NCBI GenBank assembly: GCA_963801045.1
Contig: CAWDDC010000003.1
Coordinates: forward strand, 1,016,770-1,080,769
Origin: JACCWP01 sp963801045
GTDB lineage: Bacteria; Actinomycetota; Actinomycetes; Propionibacteriales; Nocardioidaceae
DNA length: 64,000 nucleotides
Direction of reading: 5' to 3'
Shown here: positions 25,972-37,328 of the stretch, piece by piece
Layout of the letters: every line of letters begins with the position of its first letter
Position numbering within the stretch: the first letter of the stretch is position 1
Notes under the pieces: generated by a model
What the model saw: only the letters and a program-made list of their open reading frames with translations
Databases searched by the model: none
Told to the model about the DNA's origin: nothing
Program-made: the position numbers and the translations under genes

Positions 25972-26067
25972 GAATCACACTCCGGACGAAACTTTCCCTC
26001 TTCACAAGACAGACATTTGGAGGATAACGTCATCTGTTTTCGTGTGGTGCCGCTGAAGGGAGCCCTC
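25972..26067. promoter_or_regulatory. Divergent intergenic region upstream of peptide transporter
   Basis: About 96 bases, noticeably more AT-rich than the surroundings, between the divergent hydrolase and the transporter binding-protein gene. It must hold promoters for both. The binding-protein ribosome-binding site AAGGGAG lies at its right end. I see no perfect palindrome long enough to call an operator. Confidence 0.45.
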
Positions 26068-27623
26068 GTGGGCACGCAGGACGTCCGGGTCCGGTTCGGG
26101 ATCATCGCGGTCTGCGCGGCCGTGCTCGTCGCCGGGTGCAACCCCAGCTCAGACTCCGGTGACGACGAGGGCTCGGGGGGCGGCACGTTCATCGTCGCCC
26201 GCACCGGCGACATCGACGGGCTGGACCCCGCGACGGCGACCGCCTTCCAGACCATCCAGACCCTCGACCTCGTCTACAACACCCTGCTCGAGACCGACGA
26301 GTCCGGCGAGCTCGAGCCGAGTCTTGCCACCGAGTGGGAGGTGAGCGACGACGGCAAGACCGTGACGCTGACCCTGCGCGACGACGTGACGTTCCACAAC
26401 GGCGCCGACTTCACCAGCGAGGACGCGGTGGCATCGCTCAACCGGGTGCTCGACCCCGACACCGGCTCGGTGGTGGCGTCGAACCTGGTCAACGTCTCCG
26501 ACATCCATGCCGACGGAGACACCACCCTGGTGATCGAGCTCGACCGCCCCGACACCGCCCTGCTAGACGTCCTCACGTCCGATCGGCACCGCCATGCTCG
26601 ACTCGGCGGACATCGAGGCAGACACCGTGAAGCGCGAGGTCAACGGAACGGGCCCGTTCCGCTGGGACTCGTGGGAGGAAGGGCAGAAGGTCACCGTCAA
26701 GGCCAACGAGGACTACTGGGGCGACGTCCCCCAGCTCTCCGAGGTGGAGATGCGGGTGATCCCGGACGAGTCGTCGATCCTGTCCGGCATGCAGGCGGGG
26801 GCGTTCGACCTCGGCATCGTCTCCGACCCCAGCGTCGCCCAGCAGGCCGACCCCGACGCGATGCAGGTGCTCTCACAGCCGACGTTGTCGTACCACGTGC
26901 TCCAGCTGAACGGTCAGCGCGGCCCGCTGCGCGAGCTCAAGGTTCGGCAGGCCATCGCATGTGCGATCGACCGTCAGCAGGTCGTCGACCAGGCCTACCT
27001 CGGCGAGGGCGAGGTGACCGGCCCGATCACCAGCCCGGCCTTCGAGTACGACCCGACCGAGGGCCTGCCCTGCGACCCGCCTGACCCCGAGGCCGCCACC
27101 GACCTGCTCGAGGAAGCCGGCTACGGCGACGGGTTCACGCTCGACACGCTCGTGATGGTGGGGGAGTACGCCACCGCGACCAACATCGCCCAGTCGGTGC
27201 AGGGACAGCTCTCGGAGATCGGGATCGAGCTCGACCTGCAGCAGCAGCAGACCGACGTCTACGTCGACAAGTGGCTGGCCGCCGACTACGACGCGGCGGT
27301 CGCGCTGAACGGCGGGGGCACCGACCCCTACCTGATGTACGCGCGCTACTTCACCAGCGACGCGTCCCTGAAGGCGCCGGCCGGACTCAGCGACCCCACG
27401 CTCGATCAGCTGCTGCGCGACGCGAACGCGACCACGGACGAGGACGAGCGTGCGCGACCTCTTCGAGCAGCTGCAGCAGGAGCTGCTGAGGCTGTCCCCG
27501 TGGGTGTGGCTGCAGCACAACCAGTCGTACTACCTGGTCGGCGAGGACGTCGACGGCTTCGAGGCCATGCCCACCGAGTCGCTGGAGTACCTCACGACGG
27601 CCACGGTCGGGGGCTCTGGATGA
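26068..27623 (+). CDS. Dipeptide/oligopeptide-type ABC substrate-binding lipoprotein (two frameshifts)
   Basis: Family 5 extracellular solute-binding protein. It has a GTG start with AAGGGAG 6 bases upstream, and lipobox VAGC. The Dpp/Opp pattern follows: 'GLDPATATAFQTIQTLDLVYNTL', 'LRDDVTFHNGADFTSEDAV', 'NGTGPFRWDSW' and 'RQAIACAIDRQQVVDQAYLG'. Reading continues only if frame changes are allowed near 26.576 and 27.45 kb; the last segment ends ESLEYLTTATVGGSG. Full length would be about 517 residues. Its stop overlaps the permease start (ATGA). Confidence 0.8.
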
Positions 27624-28579
27624 CCTGGCGCTACCTCACCGCGCGACTCGCCGGGACGGTAGCGACGCTGGTCGGAGTGGCGGTTCTCGTCTTCGTGGTG
27701 CTGAGGGCGCTGCCGGGGGACGCGGTCACGGCGCGGCTCGGCACCGAGGCAGGGGTGCTCACCGACGAGCAGCTCGCTGCGCTGGAGCAGTACTACGGCA
27801 TCGACCAGCCGGTGTGGCAGCAGTTCACCAGCTGGGTGAGCAGCGTGCTGACCGGCAACCTCGGTGTCTCCGCCGACTCCGGCGCCCCGGTCGACGAGCT
27901 GATCCTGTCGGCCCTTCCGGTCACTCTCGAGCTCGCCGTGCTGGCGATGCTGATCTCGACGCCGATCGGCATCGCACTCGGCATGCTCGCCGCCAGCCGG
28001 CCCGGCAAGGCCCGCGACGTCTCGGTCCAGTCGCTCGGCCTGGTGGGTCTCGCGTTGCCCGAGTTCGTGGTGGCCTCGGTGATGGTGGCGGCGCTCGCGT
28101 CCGCGTTCTCGTACTTCCCCGACCCCGGTTCGTACGTGTCGGTGACCGACTCGATCAGCGGCAACCTGAGCCAGATGCTCTACCCGTCGCTGGTGCTGTC
28201 GATCGGGCTGGTCGCCACCATCATGCGCACGACCCGCTCGGCCTACCTGCAGGCGCTGAACACCGACTTCGTGCGTACGGCGCGCGGCAAGGGCCTCTCG
28301 CCGCAGCGGATCAGGCTGCGTCACGTCCTGCACAACGCGTCGATCCCGATCGTGACGATCCTCGGGATCCAGTTCGGCTACCTGCTGGGTGGCACGGTGA
28401 TCATCGAGCAGATCTTCGCGCTGCCCGGCCTCGGACGGCTGCTGCTCAACGGGATCCTGGAGCAGGACTACGCGGTCGTGCAGAGCACCGTGCTGTTCAT
28501 CGCGGTCGCGTTCGTCCTCGTCAACCTGCTCGTCGACCTCACCTACCGGGCGCTGGACCCGAGGGCGCGGCTGCAATGA
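27620..28579 (+). CDS. DppB-type peptide ABC permease
   Basis: A protein of 319 residues with six membrane segments. N-terminal 'ARLAGTVATLVGVAVLVFVVLRALPGD' and the binding-protein-dependent transport loop 'DFVRTARGKGLSPQRIRLRHVLHNA' mark the DppB/OppB family. It is intact, unlike its operon partners. The start overlaps the binding-protein stop by 4 bases and its stop overlaps the next permease start by 4 bases. Confidence 0.9.
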   Translation: MTWRYLTARLAGTVATLVGVAVLVFVVLRALPGDAVTARLGTEAGVLTDEQLAALEQYYGIDQPVWQQFTSWVSSVLTGNLGVSADSGAPVDELILSALPVTLELAVLAMLISTPIGIALGMLAASRPGKARDVSVQSLGLVGLALPEFVVASVMVAALASAFSYFPDPGSYVSVTDSISGNLSQMLYPSLVLSIGLVATIMRTTRSAYLQALNTDFVRTARGKGLSPQRIRLRHVLHNASIPIVTILGIQFGYLLGGTVIIEQIFALPGLGRLLLNGILEQDYAVVQSTVLFIAVAFVLVNLLVDLTYRALDPRARLQ

Positions 28580-29495
28580 GTCACCCTCCCGATGCGCCGA
28601 TGCCAGGCGCCGCAACCGTCGTGTCGACCGCTGTCGGTGCGGCGCCCGGCAGCGTCCGGCAGGTGCTCGGCGGGTGTCGTGGCGGAGCCGCAACGGCAGG
28701 GTCGGCCTGCTCCTCACCGGCTTCCTCATGCTGCTCGCGCTGCTCGCCGTCGTCGGCCTCACGCCGTACAACCCGCTCGCCCAGCACCCCGACGACCAGC
28801 TGCTCGGCCCGTCGACGACGTACTGGTTCGGCACCGACCAGTTCGGTCGCGACGTCGCGTCCCGCACGTTCGCCGGCATCGCCTCGTCGCTGCGGGTCGC
28901 GTTCATCGCGGTGGGCATCGCCGCGGTCATCGGTTCGATCGCGGGAGTCGCCTCCGGCTACGCCGGCGGTGCGTGGGACCAGGTCATCGGCCGGCTGACC
29001 GACGTGCTGTTCGCGTTCCCGGCAACGCTGCTGGCGCTGGCGATCATCGCCGCGCTGGGTCGCGGCTGGTTCAACACCGCCATCGCCATCGCGATCGTCT
29101 ACATCCCGATCTTCGTCCGGGTCGCGCGCGGGCCCACGCTGACCGTGCGCGAGCTCGAGTACGTCGCCGCCGGCCGCGTGCTGGGGTTCTCCGGACGTCG
29201 CATCCTGTTCCGGCACGTGCTGCCGAACGTGAGCGCGCCCATCGTCGTGCAGGTCGCGCTCGCCCTGTCCTGGGCGATCCTGACCGAGGCCGGCCTGTCG
29301 TTCCTCGGCCTGGGCACCCAGCCGCCCGACCCGTCGCTGGGCCTGATGGTGAGCGAGTCCCGCAACCTGGTCACCACGGCCTGGTGGACGATGGTGTTCC
29401 CCTCCCTCGCCATCGTGCTGGCGGTGATCGGCCTCAACCTGCTCGGCGACGGACTGGGCTCGGCGCTCGACCCGCAGGACGAGTCCGGTGGCTGA
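28576..29495 (+). CDS. DppC-type peptide ABC permease (one frameshift near the N-terminus)
   Basis: The start region (MSHPPDAPMPGAATVVS...) reads to about 28.68 kb, where one base must be removed to join 'SWRSRNGRVGLLLTGFLMLLA' and the rest: 'GTDQFGRDVASRTFAG', 'VRVARGPTLTVRELEYVAAG' and 'ILTEAGLSFLGLGTQPPDPS', all typical of DppC/OppC. Six membrane segments. The start overlaps the dppB-like stop in ATGA; its own end overlaps the first ATPase gene by 8 bases. Confidence 0.85.
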
Positions 29496-30482
29496 CCGCG
29501 CGGGAGGGGAAGCCGTCCTCGCCGTACGCGACCTGCACACCACCGTGCGGACGGGCGGCCGCGAGGTCCCGGTCGTGCGCGGCGTGTCCTTCGACGTGGC
29601 TGCGGGGCAGACCGTCGCACTGGTCGGGGAGAGCGGCTCCGGCAAGTCCATGACCGCGCTGTCCGTCATGGGCCTGCTGCCGGACGCCGCGCGCGTCACC
29701 GGGGGCTCGGTGCGACTGGCCGGGCAGGAGCTGGGCGCCCTCGACGACAGGCAGCGCCGCCGGCTGCAGGGTTCGGAGATCGCGATGATCTACCAGGACC
29801 CGATGACGTCACTCAACCCGCTGATGCGGGTCGGACCGCAGGTCGCCGAGGGACTCGAGGCGCACGGCGTGTCGCGGGCCGCGGCCCGCGCGCGGACGGT
29901 CGAGGCGCTCGGGGACGTGGGACTGCCCGGGCCCGAGCGCATCGCCCGCCGCTACCCGCACCAGCTGTCCGGCGGCCAGCGCCAGCGCGTCATGATCGCG
30001 ATGGCGATCGCCCTGCGCCCCAAGGTGCTGATCGCCGACGAGCCGACGACGGCACTGGACGTGACCATCCAGCAGCAGATCCTCAGCCTGGTCGACGAGA
30101 TGCGCCGTCGCGACGGGCTCGCGCTGATCTGGATCACCCACGACCTCGGCGTCGTCGCAAGGGTCGCCGAGAAGATCCTGGTGATGTACGCGGGACAGGT
30201 CGTCGAGTCCGCGCCGAGTCGCGACCTCTTCCACCGACCGCAGCACCCGTACACCGCAGGACTGCTCGGCTCGATCGCACCGATCGTGGGCGACGAGCGC
30301 CGCACCCTGCCGCAGATCGGTGGCGCGCCACCGGACCTCGCCCGACTGCCCGTCGGGGTGCGCGTTCCACCCGCGCTGCCGGCAGCGGATCGACAAGTGC
30401 ACGGACGAGGAACCCGCGCTCGATCCTCGCGGCGACTGCCATGGCCGCGTGCTGGGTGCCACCGGAACGGTGGGTGTCATGA
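29488..30482 (+). CDS. DppD-type peptide ABC ATPase (frameshifted near the C-terminus)
   Basis: Walker A GESGSGKS, signature LSGGQRQR and Walker B VLIADEPTTALD, with the oligopeptide-type middle region. Near 30.355 kb the frame changes into 'PSGCAFHPRCRQRIDKCTDEEP', the cysteine-rich C-terminal motif expected of DppD. A second change near 30.44 kb gives an end 'AACWVPPERWVS' with a stop overlapping the next ATG. The limits given are those of the reconstructed gene. Confidence 0.8.
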
Positions 30483-31467
30483 CCCTCGTCGCCGAGCACC
30501 TGGTCAAGGACTACCGCACCAGCGACGGCACGCTGCGCGCGGTCGACGACGTGTCGTTCACCGTCGAGCGCGGCGCAGACGCTGGGGCTGGTCGGTGAGT
30601 CCGGGTGCGGGAAGTCGACCACGGCCAGGATGCTGGTACGGCTGGAGAAACCCACGTCCGGGCCGGATCCTCCTCGACGGCGACGACATCGCGTCCGCGC
30701 ACGTGGAGCCGAGCTGTCGCGGCTGCGCGGACGGATCCAGATGGTGTTCCAGAACCCCAACGCCTCGCTGAACCCGCGGCTCACCGTGGCGTCCACGCTG
30801 GACGAGGTCCTCAGGGTGCGCCGCCTGTTTCCGGACGACACCCGACGACGTGCCCGCGTGCACGAGCTGCTGGAGATGGTCGGGCTCGGCGCCGAGGTCG
30901 CCGCCCGCTACCCGCACCAGCTGTCCGGCGGGCAGCGTCAGCGCGTCGGGGTGGCCCGCGCGCTGGCCGTCGAGCCCGAGGTCATCGTGCTGGACGAACC
31001 CGTCTCGGCGCTCGACGTCTCGGTGCGGGCCGAGGTGATGAACCTGCTGGTCCGTTTGCGCGACGAGCTCGGGTTGACGTACGTCTTCATCTCGCACGAT
31101 CTCGGCATGGTGCGGCACATCAGCGACCGGATCGCCGTGATGTACCTGGGACGGGTGCTCGAGCTGGGCGGATGGCGGGCCGTGTCCGACGCACCGCTGC
31201 ACCCCTACACGCGCTCACTGCGCGACGCGATCCCGGTGCCGGACCCGGACGTGGAGGCACGACGCTCCGTGGTGACCCTGCCGGGCGAGGTGCCCGACGC
31301 GTTGCACCCGCCGGCCGGCTGCCCGTTCCACACCCGCTGCCCGCACGCGCGAGGACCGGTGCCGGCTCGAGGTGCCCGCGCTCCGGGAGCTCGCCACCGG
31401 ACACGGCGCCGCGTGCCACTTCAGCGAACAGCTGTACGCCGACGAGCTCGCCGCCCAGCGGGGCTGA
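30479..31467 (+). CDS. DppF-type peptide ABC ATPase (several frameshifts)
   Basis: It begins MTLVAEHLVKDYRTSDGTLR. Frame changes are needed near 30.57, 30.66, 30.71 and 31.36 kb to join GESGCGKSTTARMLVRLEKP (Walker A), 'QMVFQNPNASLNPRLTV', 'LSGGQRQRVGVARALAVEPEVIVLDEPVSALD' as separate motif pieces (signature and Walker B), and the cysteine motif 'CPFHTRCPHA'. The last segment reads 'AACHFSEQLYADELAAQRG' before TGA. So many changes in one conserved gene point to sequencing error. Confidence 0.75.
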
Positions 31468-32371
31468 CGCTGCGCGCCGTACGCCAGTCCTGAACGGCGG
31501 CGTGCGTCTGGCGCAACGCCTCGATGGTCTCCTGGTGCGACCGCTGAGCCACCGCGACGAACAGGCAGTCGACGAGCAGCAGGTGGCTGATCCGACTGGC
31601 CAGCGCTCCTGGCCGGAACGTCGTCTCGGTGCCGGCGGACACCAGGACGTGCTCGGCCACCTGGGCGAGGCGTGGACCGGGGATGGTTGGTGATGGCGGC
31701 CGTCGTCGCGCCCGACGCCCGCGCTCGACGCAACGGCTCGGTCACGTCCGGGGTCTCCCCCGAGTGGGACACCGCGACTCCGACATCGCCCGGCCCCAGC
31801 AGCGCCGAGTTGGTGAGCCCCCGATGGGCGTCGGTGCGGGCATGCGCCCACCGGCCGATCCGGTCCAGCTTCTGGGCCAGGTCCTCGGCGACCAGGCCGG
31901 ACGCGCCGACCCCGTAGACGACGATCCGGTTGGCGTGGACGATCGCGTCGGCAAGCTGCCCGAGCACCGTCGCGTCGACCTGGGCGGCGGTGTCGAGGAT
32001 GGCTCGCACCTCCGCCTGCGCGAGCTTGCTCACCACGTCGGGCATGGGATCGGCGACTGTGATGTCACCGGTCACGGTGCGATCGGGCGACCACCGACCG
32101 ACCTCCCCGGCCAGTCCGAGCCGCAGGTCGGCATAGCCGGTGAAGCCCAGGCTCCGTGCCGTGCGCACCACGGTGGCCTCGCTGACCTGGGCCAGCTCTG
32201 CCAGGTCGGTGATGCTGAGTCGCGTGACGAGGCGGGGATCGTCGAGCAGGGTCTGGGCGACCCGGGCGGCAGCAGGCGACAGTGACGGCAGCAGGCTCCG
32301 GACCCTCGCGACCAGGGGATCACCCCGGGCACCGCGGCGACCGAGGAGGATTTCTTCCTGGTCGCAGCCAT
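31421..32371 (-). CDS. RpiR/MurR-type regulator with SIS domain (frameshifted)
   Basis: An N-terminal helix-turn-helix ('TDLAELAQVSEATVVRTARSLG') and a C-terminal SIS sugar-phosphate-binding domain ('IVVYGVGASGLVAEDLAQKL', 'GVAVSHSGETPDV'). Frame changes near 32.33 and 31.675 kb are needed; the end segment continues 'AEHVLVSAGTETTFRPGALA'. Relatives control muropeptide, amino-sugar or ribose use. It lies tail to tail with the transporter operon, overlapping the last ATPase gene slightly, and probably controls the serine hydrolase and transporter genes (inference). Confidence 0.75.
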
Positions 32372-32557
32372 GGTTGCAGTGTGCCTTCAGGCCTCGGAGC
32401 GGCGCAACGGCCCCGGCATCCGACGCACACCCGTCGGAATCATCCGAACCTGGACGGCCAACTGGCCCCCGTTGGGCCCGGGTACTAGGACGAACGGGCG
32501 GCAGACAGCCGGCCCGCACGGAGAGGAGCATGAGCACACTCAGCCTCGGAGGCTCAG

Positions 32558-33921
32558 ATGCGTTACTGGACCGTACGTTTCGCGCTCGTGGTCATCTGCG
32601 GTAGCAATCCTGAGTCCGCTCGGTGCCGGTTCGTCCTCCGCTGCGCCGACGGTGGACGGCAAGCAGTGGCGTGAGCTGTACGAGACGACCGGGCTGACGT
32701 GGTCCCAGGTCGCGTCGGTGTGTCCGACCGACGGCCAGACCCCGTGCGCGGGCACGGTCGGAGGCAAGGACCTCACCGGGTGGACGTGGGGCACGAGCGA
32801 CCAGGTCCGCAACCTGTTGGACGACTACGCACCCGGACTCGCCACCGCCGATCCGCCCGTGGTGACGGGTATCGACGGGTTCTGGGCCTCGATCAGCTTC
32901 CTCAGCGTGATGCGCTGGACGACGTACCAGTCGAGCACCTACTCCTACTACGAGTGGACCGGCGGTTGGACCGCGTCGACGGACACCGAGTCGGGACTGC
33001 CGGTCACCGGCTTCGCCAGCTACTCCCACCGGCTGGCGGGCAGCACGGCCACCGGGAGCATCGGTCTCGGCACCGAGGCCGATGCGGCCAGCTCGATCCG
33101 CGGGGTTTGGCTGTGGCGGCCCTCGGGCGACTACACCGCACCCGTGGTCACACCCACGGTGACGGGCACCCTGGGAACCAACGGCTGGTACCGCTCCAAC
33201 GTGGCGGTGAGCTGGACCGTCACCGACAACGAGTCGCCGATCGTCTCGACCGAGGGCTGTGACCCGTCCACGGTGGCCGCCGACACTGCCGGCAGCAAAC
33301 CTTCACCTACGGCGACGTCGGCCGGGCAGGGTGGGCCGGGCTCCGGTCGGTCACGGTGAAGCGTGACACCGCCCGCCGACCCTGTCGTGCGGGCAGGCGC
33401 CGACGTTCGAGCTCGGACAGTTCCCCGCGCCCGTCAGCGCCACGGTGACGGACTCGCTCTCCGGTGCGCTCTATGCGTCGGTGAGCAAGCAGGTCCCGAC
33501 CAGCACTGTCGGAGCCAAGACGACCGTCCTCACCGGGGTCGACAAGGCGGGCAACTCCCAGAACGTGACCTGTCCCTACACCGTGGTCGTGCCCAAGTGT
33601 CAGGGTCTGACGCCCACCCTGCTGGGGACCGGCGCCAACGACGTGCTCACCGGCACCGCCGGCGTTGACGTGATCCACGGGCTCGGGGGGGCCGACAAGA
33701 TCGACGGCGTCGGAGGCGCGGACAAGATCTGCGGCGGCGAGGGCGTGGACGTGGTCAAGGGCGGCGCAGGAGCCGACACGGTCGACGCCGGCGGGGCCAA
33801 CGACGACGTCTACGGGGGTGCGGCAGGCGACACCCTCAACGGCGGGCTCGGATCCGACTCCATCCGCGGAGACGACGGCGCAGACCGTTGCAGCAGGAGA
33901 GGTCCGGATGTCGAGCTGTGA
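32558..33921 (+). CDS. Secreted protein with Ig-like region and C-terminal RTX repeats (frameshifted)
   Basis: The ATG at 32558 has GGAGG 5 bases upstream. A signal peptide is restored by a frame change near 32.59 kb (RFALVV joined to SAVAILSPLGAGSSSAA). Next comes a Trp-rich region (WRELYETTGLTWSQVASVCP, LTGWTWGTSDQVRNLL), then an Ig-like stretch with two or more frame changes at 33.30-33.38 kb, then RTX calcium-binding repeats (GTGANDVLTGTAGVDVIHGLGG). It is exported and probably surface-associated or free. Function unknown. Confidence 0.7.
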
Positions 33922-34075
33922 GGTCATCTTCTGACGCGCGCACCGGGCCGCCCAGCCGCAGCGACTCGTCACCGCACAGTCGCTCACATCGTGACCCCGG
34001 CGAAACGCCGGTCGGCGGCAGTGCCCGCAGGATACGCTCGCCGCGTCCTGCGTCTCGACCATCGAGAGGGAACCG

Positions 34076-36133
34076 ATGCCTGCGAGACCGTGTCTTCGTG
34101 CCGTTCAGTCTGCCTGTAGCGCGGGTCGGAGCCTGCTCGCGGCGGGCCTGGCGGATGCGGCGCCCCCGCCGCCCAAGCTGCGAGCTGCGCCGTGCACGCC
34201 GTACACGTGGGGGCAACGCCTTCGGGCAGCTCGGCGACGGCCCAAGAGAACGCGCGCGCGACCCCACCTCCCAGTGCTCCGGCCTGTCCGACGTGATCGA
34301 CCTGCACTTCCGGCCGCGAGCACGTCCGTCGCCCTCACCTCGGGAGCCACACCGTCCGCACGTGGGGGCAGCAACGGACAAGGCCAGCTAGGCCTCGGTG
34401 GCGGCGGCGACCGACTGACGCCCACCACGGTGCCCGGTCTCAGTGGCATCACCGCCGTGAGCACCGGCCACTACCACTCCATGGCTCTCACCGCCGACGG
34501 CCGGATCTACACCTGGGGACGCAACGTCGACGGCCAGCTCGGCGACGGGACGCGGGCGCAGCGGACCTCGCCGGTGCTCGTCTCCGGCATCGACGACGCC
34601 GTCGCGATCGCGGCCGGGCGCGACATGAGCTACGCGGTCCGCGCAGGGCGGCACCGTGTGGGCGTGGGGCTAACGCCGAGGGCCAGCTCGGCGACGGCAC
34701 CACGACGCTGCGCACCACGCCGGTACGCGTCGGCACGCTGACCAACGTCGTCAGCATCTCCGGCGGCCGTGACCACGGCCTCGCCGTGCGCAGCGACGGG
34801 ACCGTCTGGGCCTGGGGATGGAACAAGTTCGGCCAGCTCGGCGACGGGACCCTCACCAACCGGCTCACGCCGGTCCAGGTCAGCACCGGGGCAGTCGCCG
34901 TCGCAGGCGGCGCGCACCACTCGTACGCGCTGCGCGCCGACGGCACGGTCCAGTCCTGGGGCCGCAACTACCGCGCCGAGCTCGGCGACGGCACCTCGGT
35001 CAACCGCACGCGACCGGTCCAGGTGCTCGGCGTGACCAACGCGGTCGCGATCGGTTCGGGACGCGACCACGGCATCGTGGTCAGGTCCGACGGCACCCTC
35101 ATGGCCTGGGGCTCGAACGAGACCGGCGAGCTCGGGGACGGCACGCCTCACCAACCGGAACCGCGCGATCGTCGTGCCCGGCATCACCAACGCCACCCTG
35201 GTCAGCGGCGGCGAGGGGCACACGGTCGCGCTGATCGCCGACGACGCCCGCCTGAGGACCTCCCGCCGACGGCAGCGTTCACCTTCTCGTGCACCAACCT
35301 CGCGTGCACGTTCGACGGGACCGGTTCCTCGGACCCGGAGGACGCTGCGCTGACGTACGGCTGGGAGTTCGGCGACGGCGGCACGTCCACGCAGTCGACC
35401 CCGTCCGCACTCCTTCGCCGCCGCCGGCACGTACGCGGTGCGGCTGACCGTCACCGACCCGGGCGGGCACAGCGACTCGCTCACCCGCCAGGTGACGGTG
35501 AGCCAGCCGCCCACCAGCAACGTGACCTTCCGGGCCGCCGGGTCGTCGGCCACCAACGTCGCCCGGCCGTCGGTCACGATCCCGGCGTCGGTCCAGACGG
35601 GTGACACCCTGGTCCTGTTCGCGACGACCAACCGCAACGCCACCATGACCACACCGGCGGGATGGACGCCCCTGGGCACCCGGCTGGACGGCACCGACCT
35701 CGAGTCCTGGGCGTTCACCAGGACCGCTCCGGCAGGCGCCGGCGGCACGAGTGTCCAGGTGACCCTGGACGCGATGTCCAAGACCAGCCTCACGGTCGTC
35801 GCCTACGCGGGCGCTGCGCCGGTGGCAACGGCGGCATCGGCAGCCGAGGCGGCCACCACCGCCGCCCACCGGTCCCCCGCAGTGCCGGTGTCCGGCACGC
35901 GGTTCGGTCGTGGTCAGCTACTGGGTGGACAAGACCAACGGCCACACCGGCTGGACGCTGCCCGGCATCGGTCACCCGCCGCAACGGCAACGCGGGTACG
36001 GGCTCCGGCCTGCTCACCGCCGTGACCGGTGACTCCCCAGCCCGCTGCCGGCACCTGGGCCGGCGTCACCGCCACCGCGGGCATCGCCTCCGGCAAGGCG
36101 ATCAGCTGGTCGGTCGTGGTCCCGCCCGCCTGA
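34076..36133 (+). CDS. Secreted RCC1-repeat protein with PKD-like and C-terminal beta-sandwich domains (many frameshifts)
   Basis: An N-terminal export-type signal is followed by at least six RCC1-type propeller repeats, for example 'IYTWGRNVDGQLGDGTRAQ', 'VWAWGWNKFGQLGDGTLTN' and 'LMAWGSNETGELGDGT'. A PKD domain follows ('CTFDGTGSSDPEDAALTYGW', 'AVRLTVTDPGG'), then a beta-sandwich with 'RPSVTIPASVQTGDTLVLFA'. About eight frame changes between 34.1 and 36.05 kb break it; the final segment ends KAISWSVVVPPA. Such proteins are usually cell-surface or secreted binding modules. No enzyme motif is seen. Confidence 0.7.
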
Positions 36134-36155
36134 CCGCTCCGCCGGCGGGCACCGG

Positions 36156-36672
36156 TCACTTGCCGAACAGCGTCACCGTGAAGTCGCACAGGTCGGTGCC
36201 GGTCGAGCTGTCGACGTCCCCGCACCTCACCATCAGCGTGCGCACGCCGCCGCTCTCGCGCGTCGCGGACGCGATGTTGAGGTCCTCGCTGGTGGTGACG
36301 CCACCGATGAGCTGCGCGACGTCGACAGAGGCGACCAGCGGGCCGGTGCCCTTGTTGCTGATCCCCGGGAAACGAACCTCGTAGCCACCGGCACCCAGCC
36401 GCTTGACCTCCACCAGGTTGGTCGGGCTCTCGCAGTTGTAGCGCTTGGTCACCCCGTCGGTCGTGTACCCGGTCGAGAAGCTTGCGCTCATGTCGACGTA
36501 GGCGCGGGCCATGACCGAGCCGGCCTCGGCACTCGGCGGCCGGCGCCGGGGCCGGGCTCTTCCCGGCCGAGGCGCCCCCCAGCGGGGCGAGCAGGACGGC
36601 GCCGAGCAGCGCCGTGGCGCCACCTGCGACCAGGACGGACGAGCGGAACGGGAACGAGCGTGGAACGGACAT
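36156..36672 (-). CDS. Secreted protein of unknown family, tandem copy 2 (frameshifted)
   Basis: A signal peptide MSVPRSFPFRSSVLVAGG... ends near GGASAG. A frame change near 36.515 kb is needed to join it to the mature domain: 'SVMARAYVDMSASFSTGYTT', 'YNCESPTNLVEVKRLGAGGY' and 'GTDLCDFTVTLFGK'. Two Cys are conserved with the neighbouring copy and may pair. About 150 residues in all. No family recognised. It lies 591 bases from its near-identical twin. Confidence 0.6.
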
Positions 36673-36750
36673 GAGGGCCTCCTCGTCGGCACGTCGATCA
36701 GTGCCGCGAGCGTCCCCCCACCCTCTGAATCAGGTCTTAAACGGCCTGCG

Positions 36751-37263
36751 TCACTTCCCGAACAGCGTCACGGTGAAGTCGCACAGGTCGGTGCGGGTTG
36801 TCGACGTCGACGCCGCCACACTTGACGACCAGCGTGCGGGACCCGCCGAACTCACGCGTTGCCGACGCGATGTTGAGGTCCTCGGTGGTGGTGATGCCGC
36901 CGATGAGCTGGGCGACGTCGACGGAGGCGACCAGCGGGCCGGTCCCCACGTTGCTGATCCCGGGGAAGCGGACCTCGTAGTTGCCGGCCTCGAGCCGCTT
37001 CACCTGGACCTGGTTGGTCGGGCTCTCGCAGTTGTAGCGCTTGGTCACCCCGTCGGTCGTGAAGCCGGTCGAGAAGTCGGCGCCGCATGTCGACGAAGGC
37101 CCGGGCCATGACCGAGCCGGCCTGGCACTCGACGGCCGGGCGCCGGACTCCTCCGGCCGAGGCGCCACCCAGCGGGGCGAGCAGGACGGCGCCGAGCAGC
37201 GCCGTCGGCGCCGCCGGCGACCAGGACGGACGAGCGGAACGGGAACGAGCGTGGAACGGACAT
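36751..37263 (-). CDS. Secreted protein of unknown family, tandem copy 1 (frameshifted)
   Basis: The same signal peptide (MSVPRSFPFRSSVLVAGG) and mature domain as the next gene: 'GADFSTGFTTDGVTKRYNCE', 'VEVKRL' equivalent 'VQVKRLEAGNYEVRFPGISN', ending 'RTDLCDFTVTLFGK' after a frame change near 36.80 kb. Other changes are near 37.08-37.21 kb. It follows the large regulator gene by about 65 bases on the same strand, so co-transcription is possible. Function unknown. Confidence 0.6.
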
Positions 37264-37328
37264 GAGGGCCTCCTCGTCGGCATGGTGATGAAGGCCGCGA
37301 GCGTCCTCCCGACCCGCTGAAACAGGTC

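Noticed and set aside
25192..26067. Open frame leading into the peptide-binding protein from 25.2 kb
   Set aside because: This part is antisense to the beta-lactamase-fold gene; the true start at 26068 has a ribosome-binding site and a lipoprotein signal.
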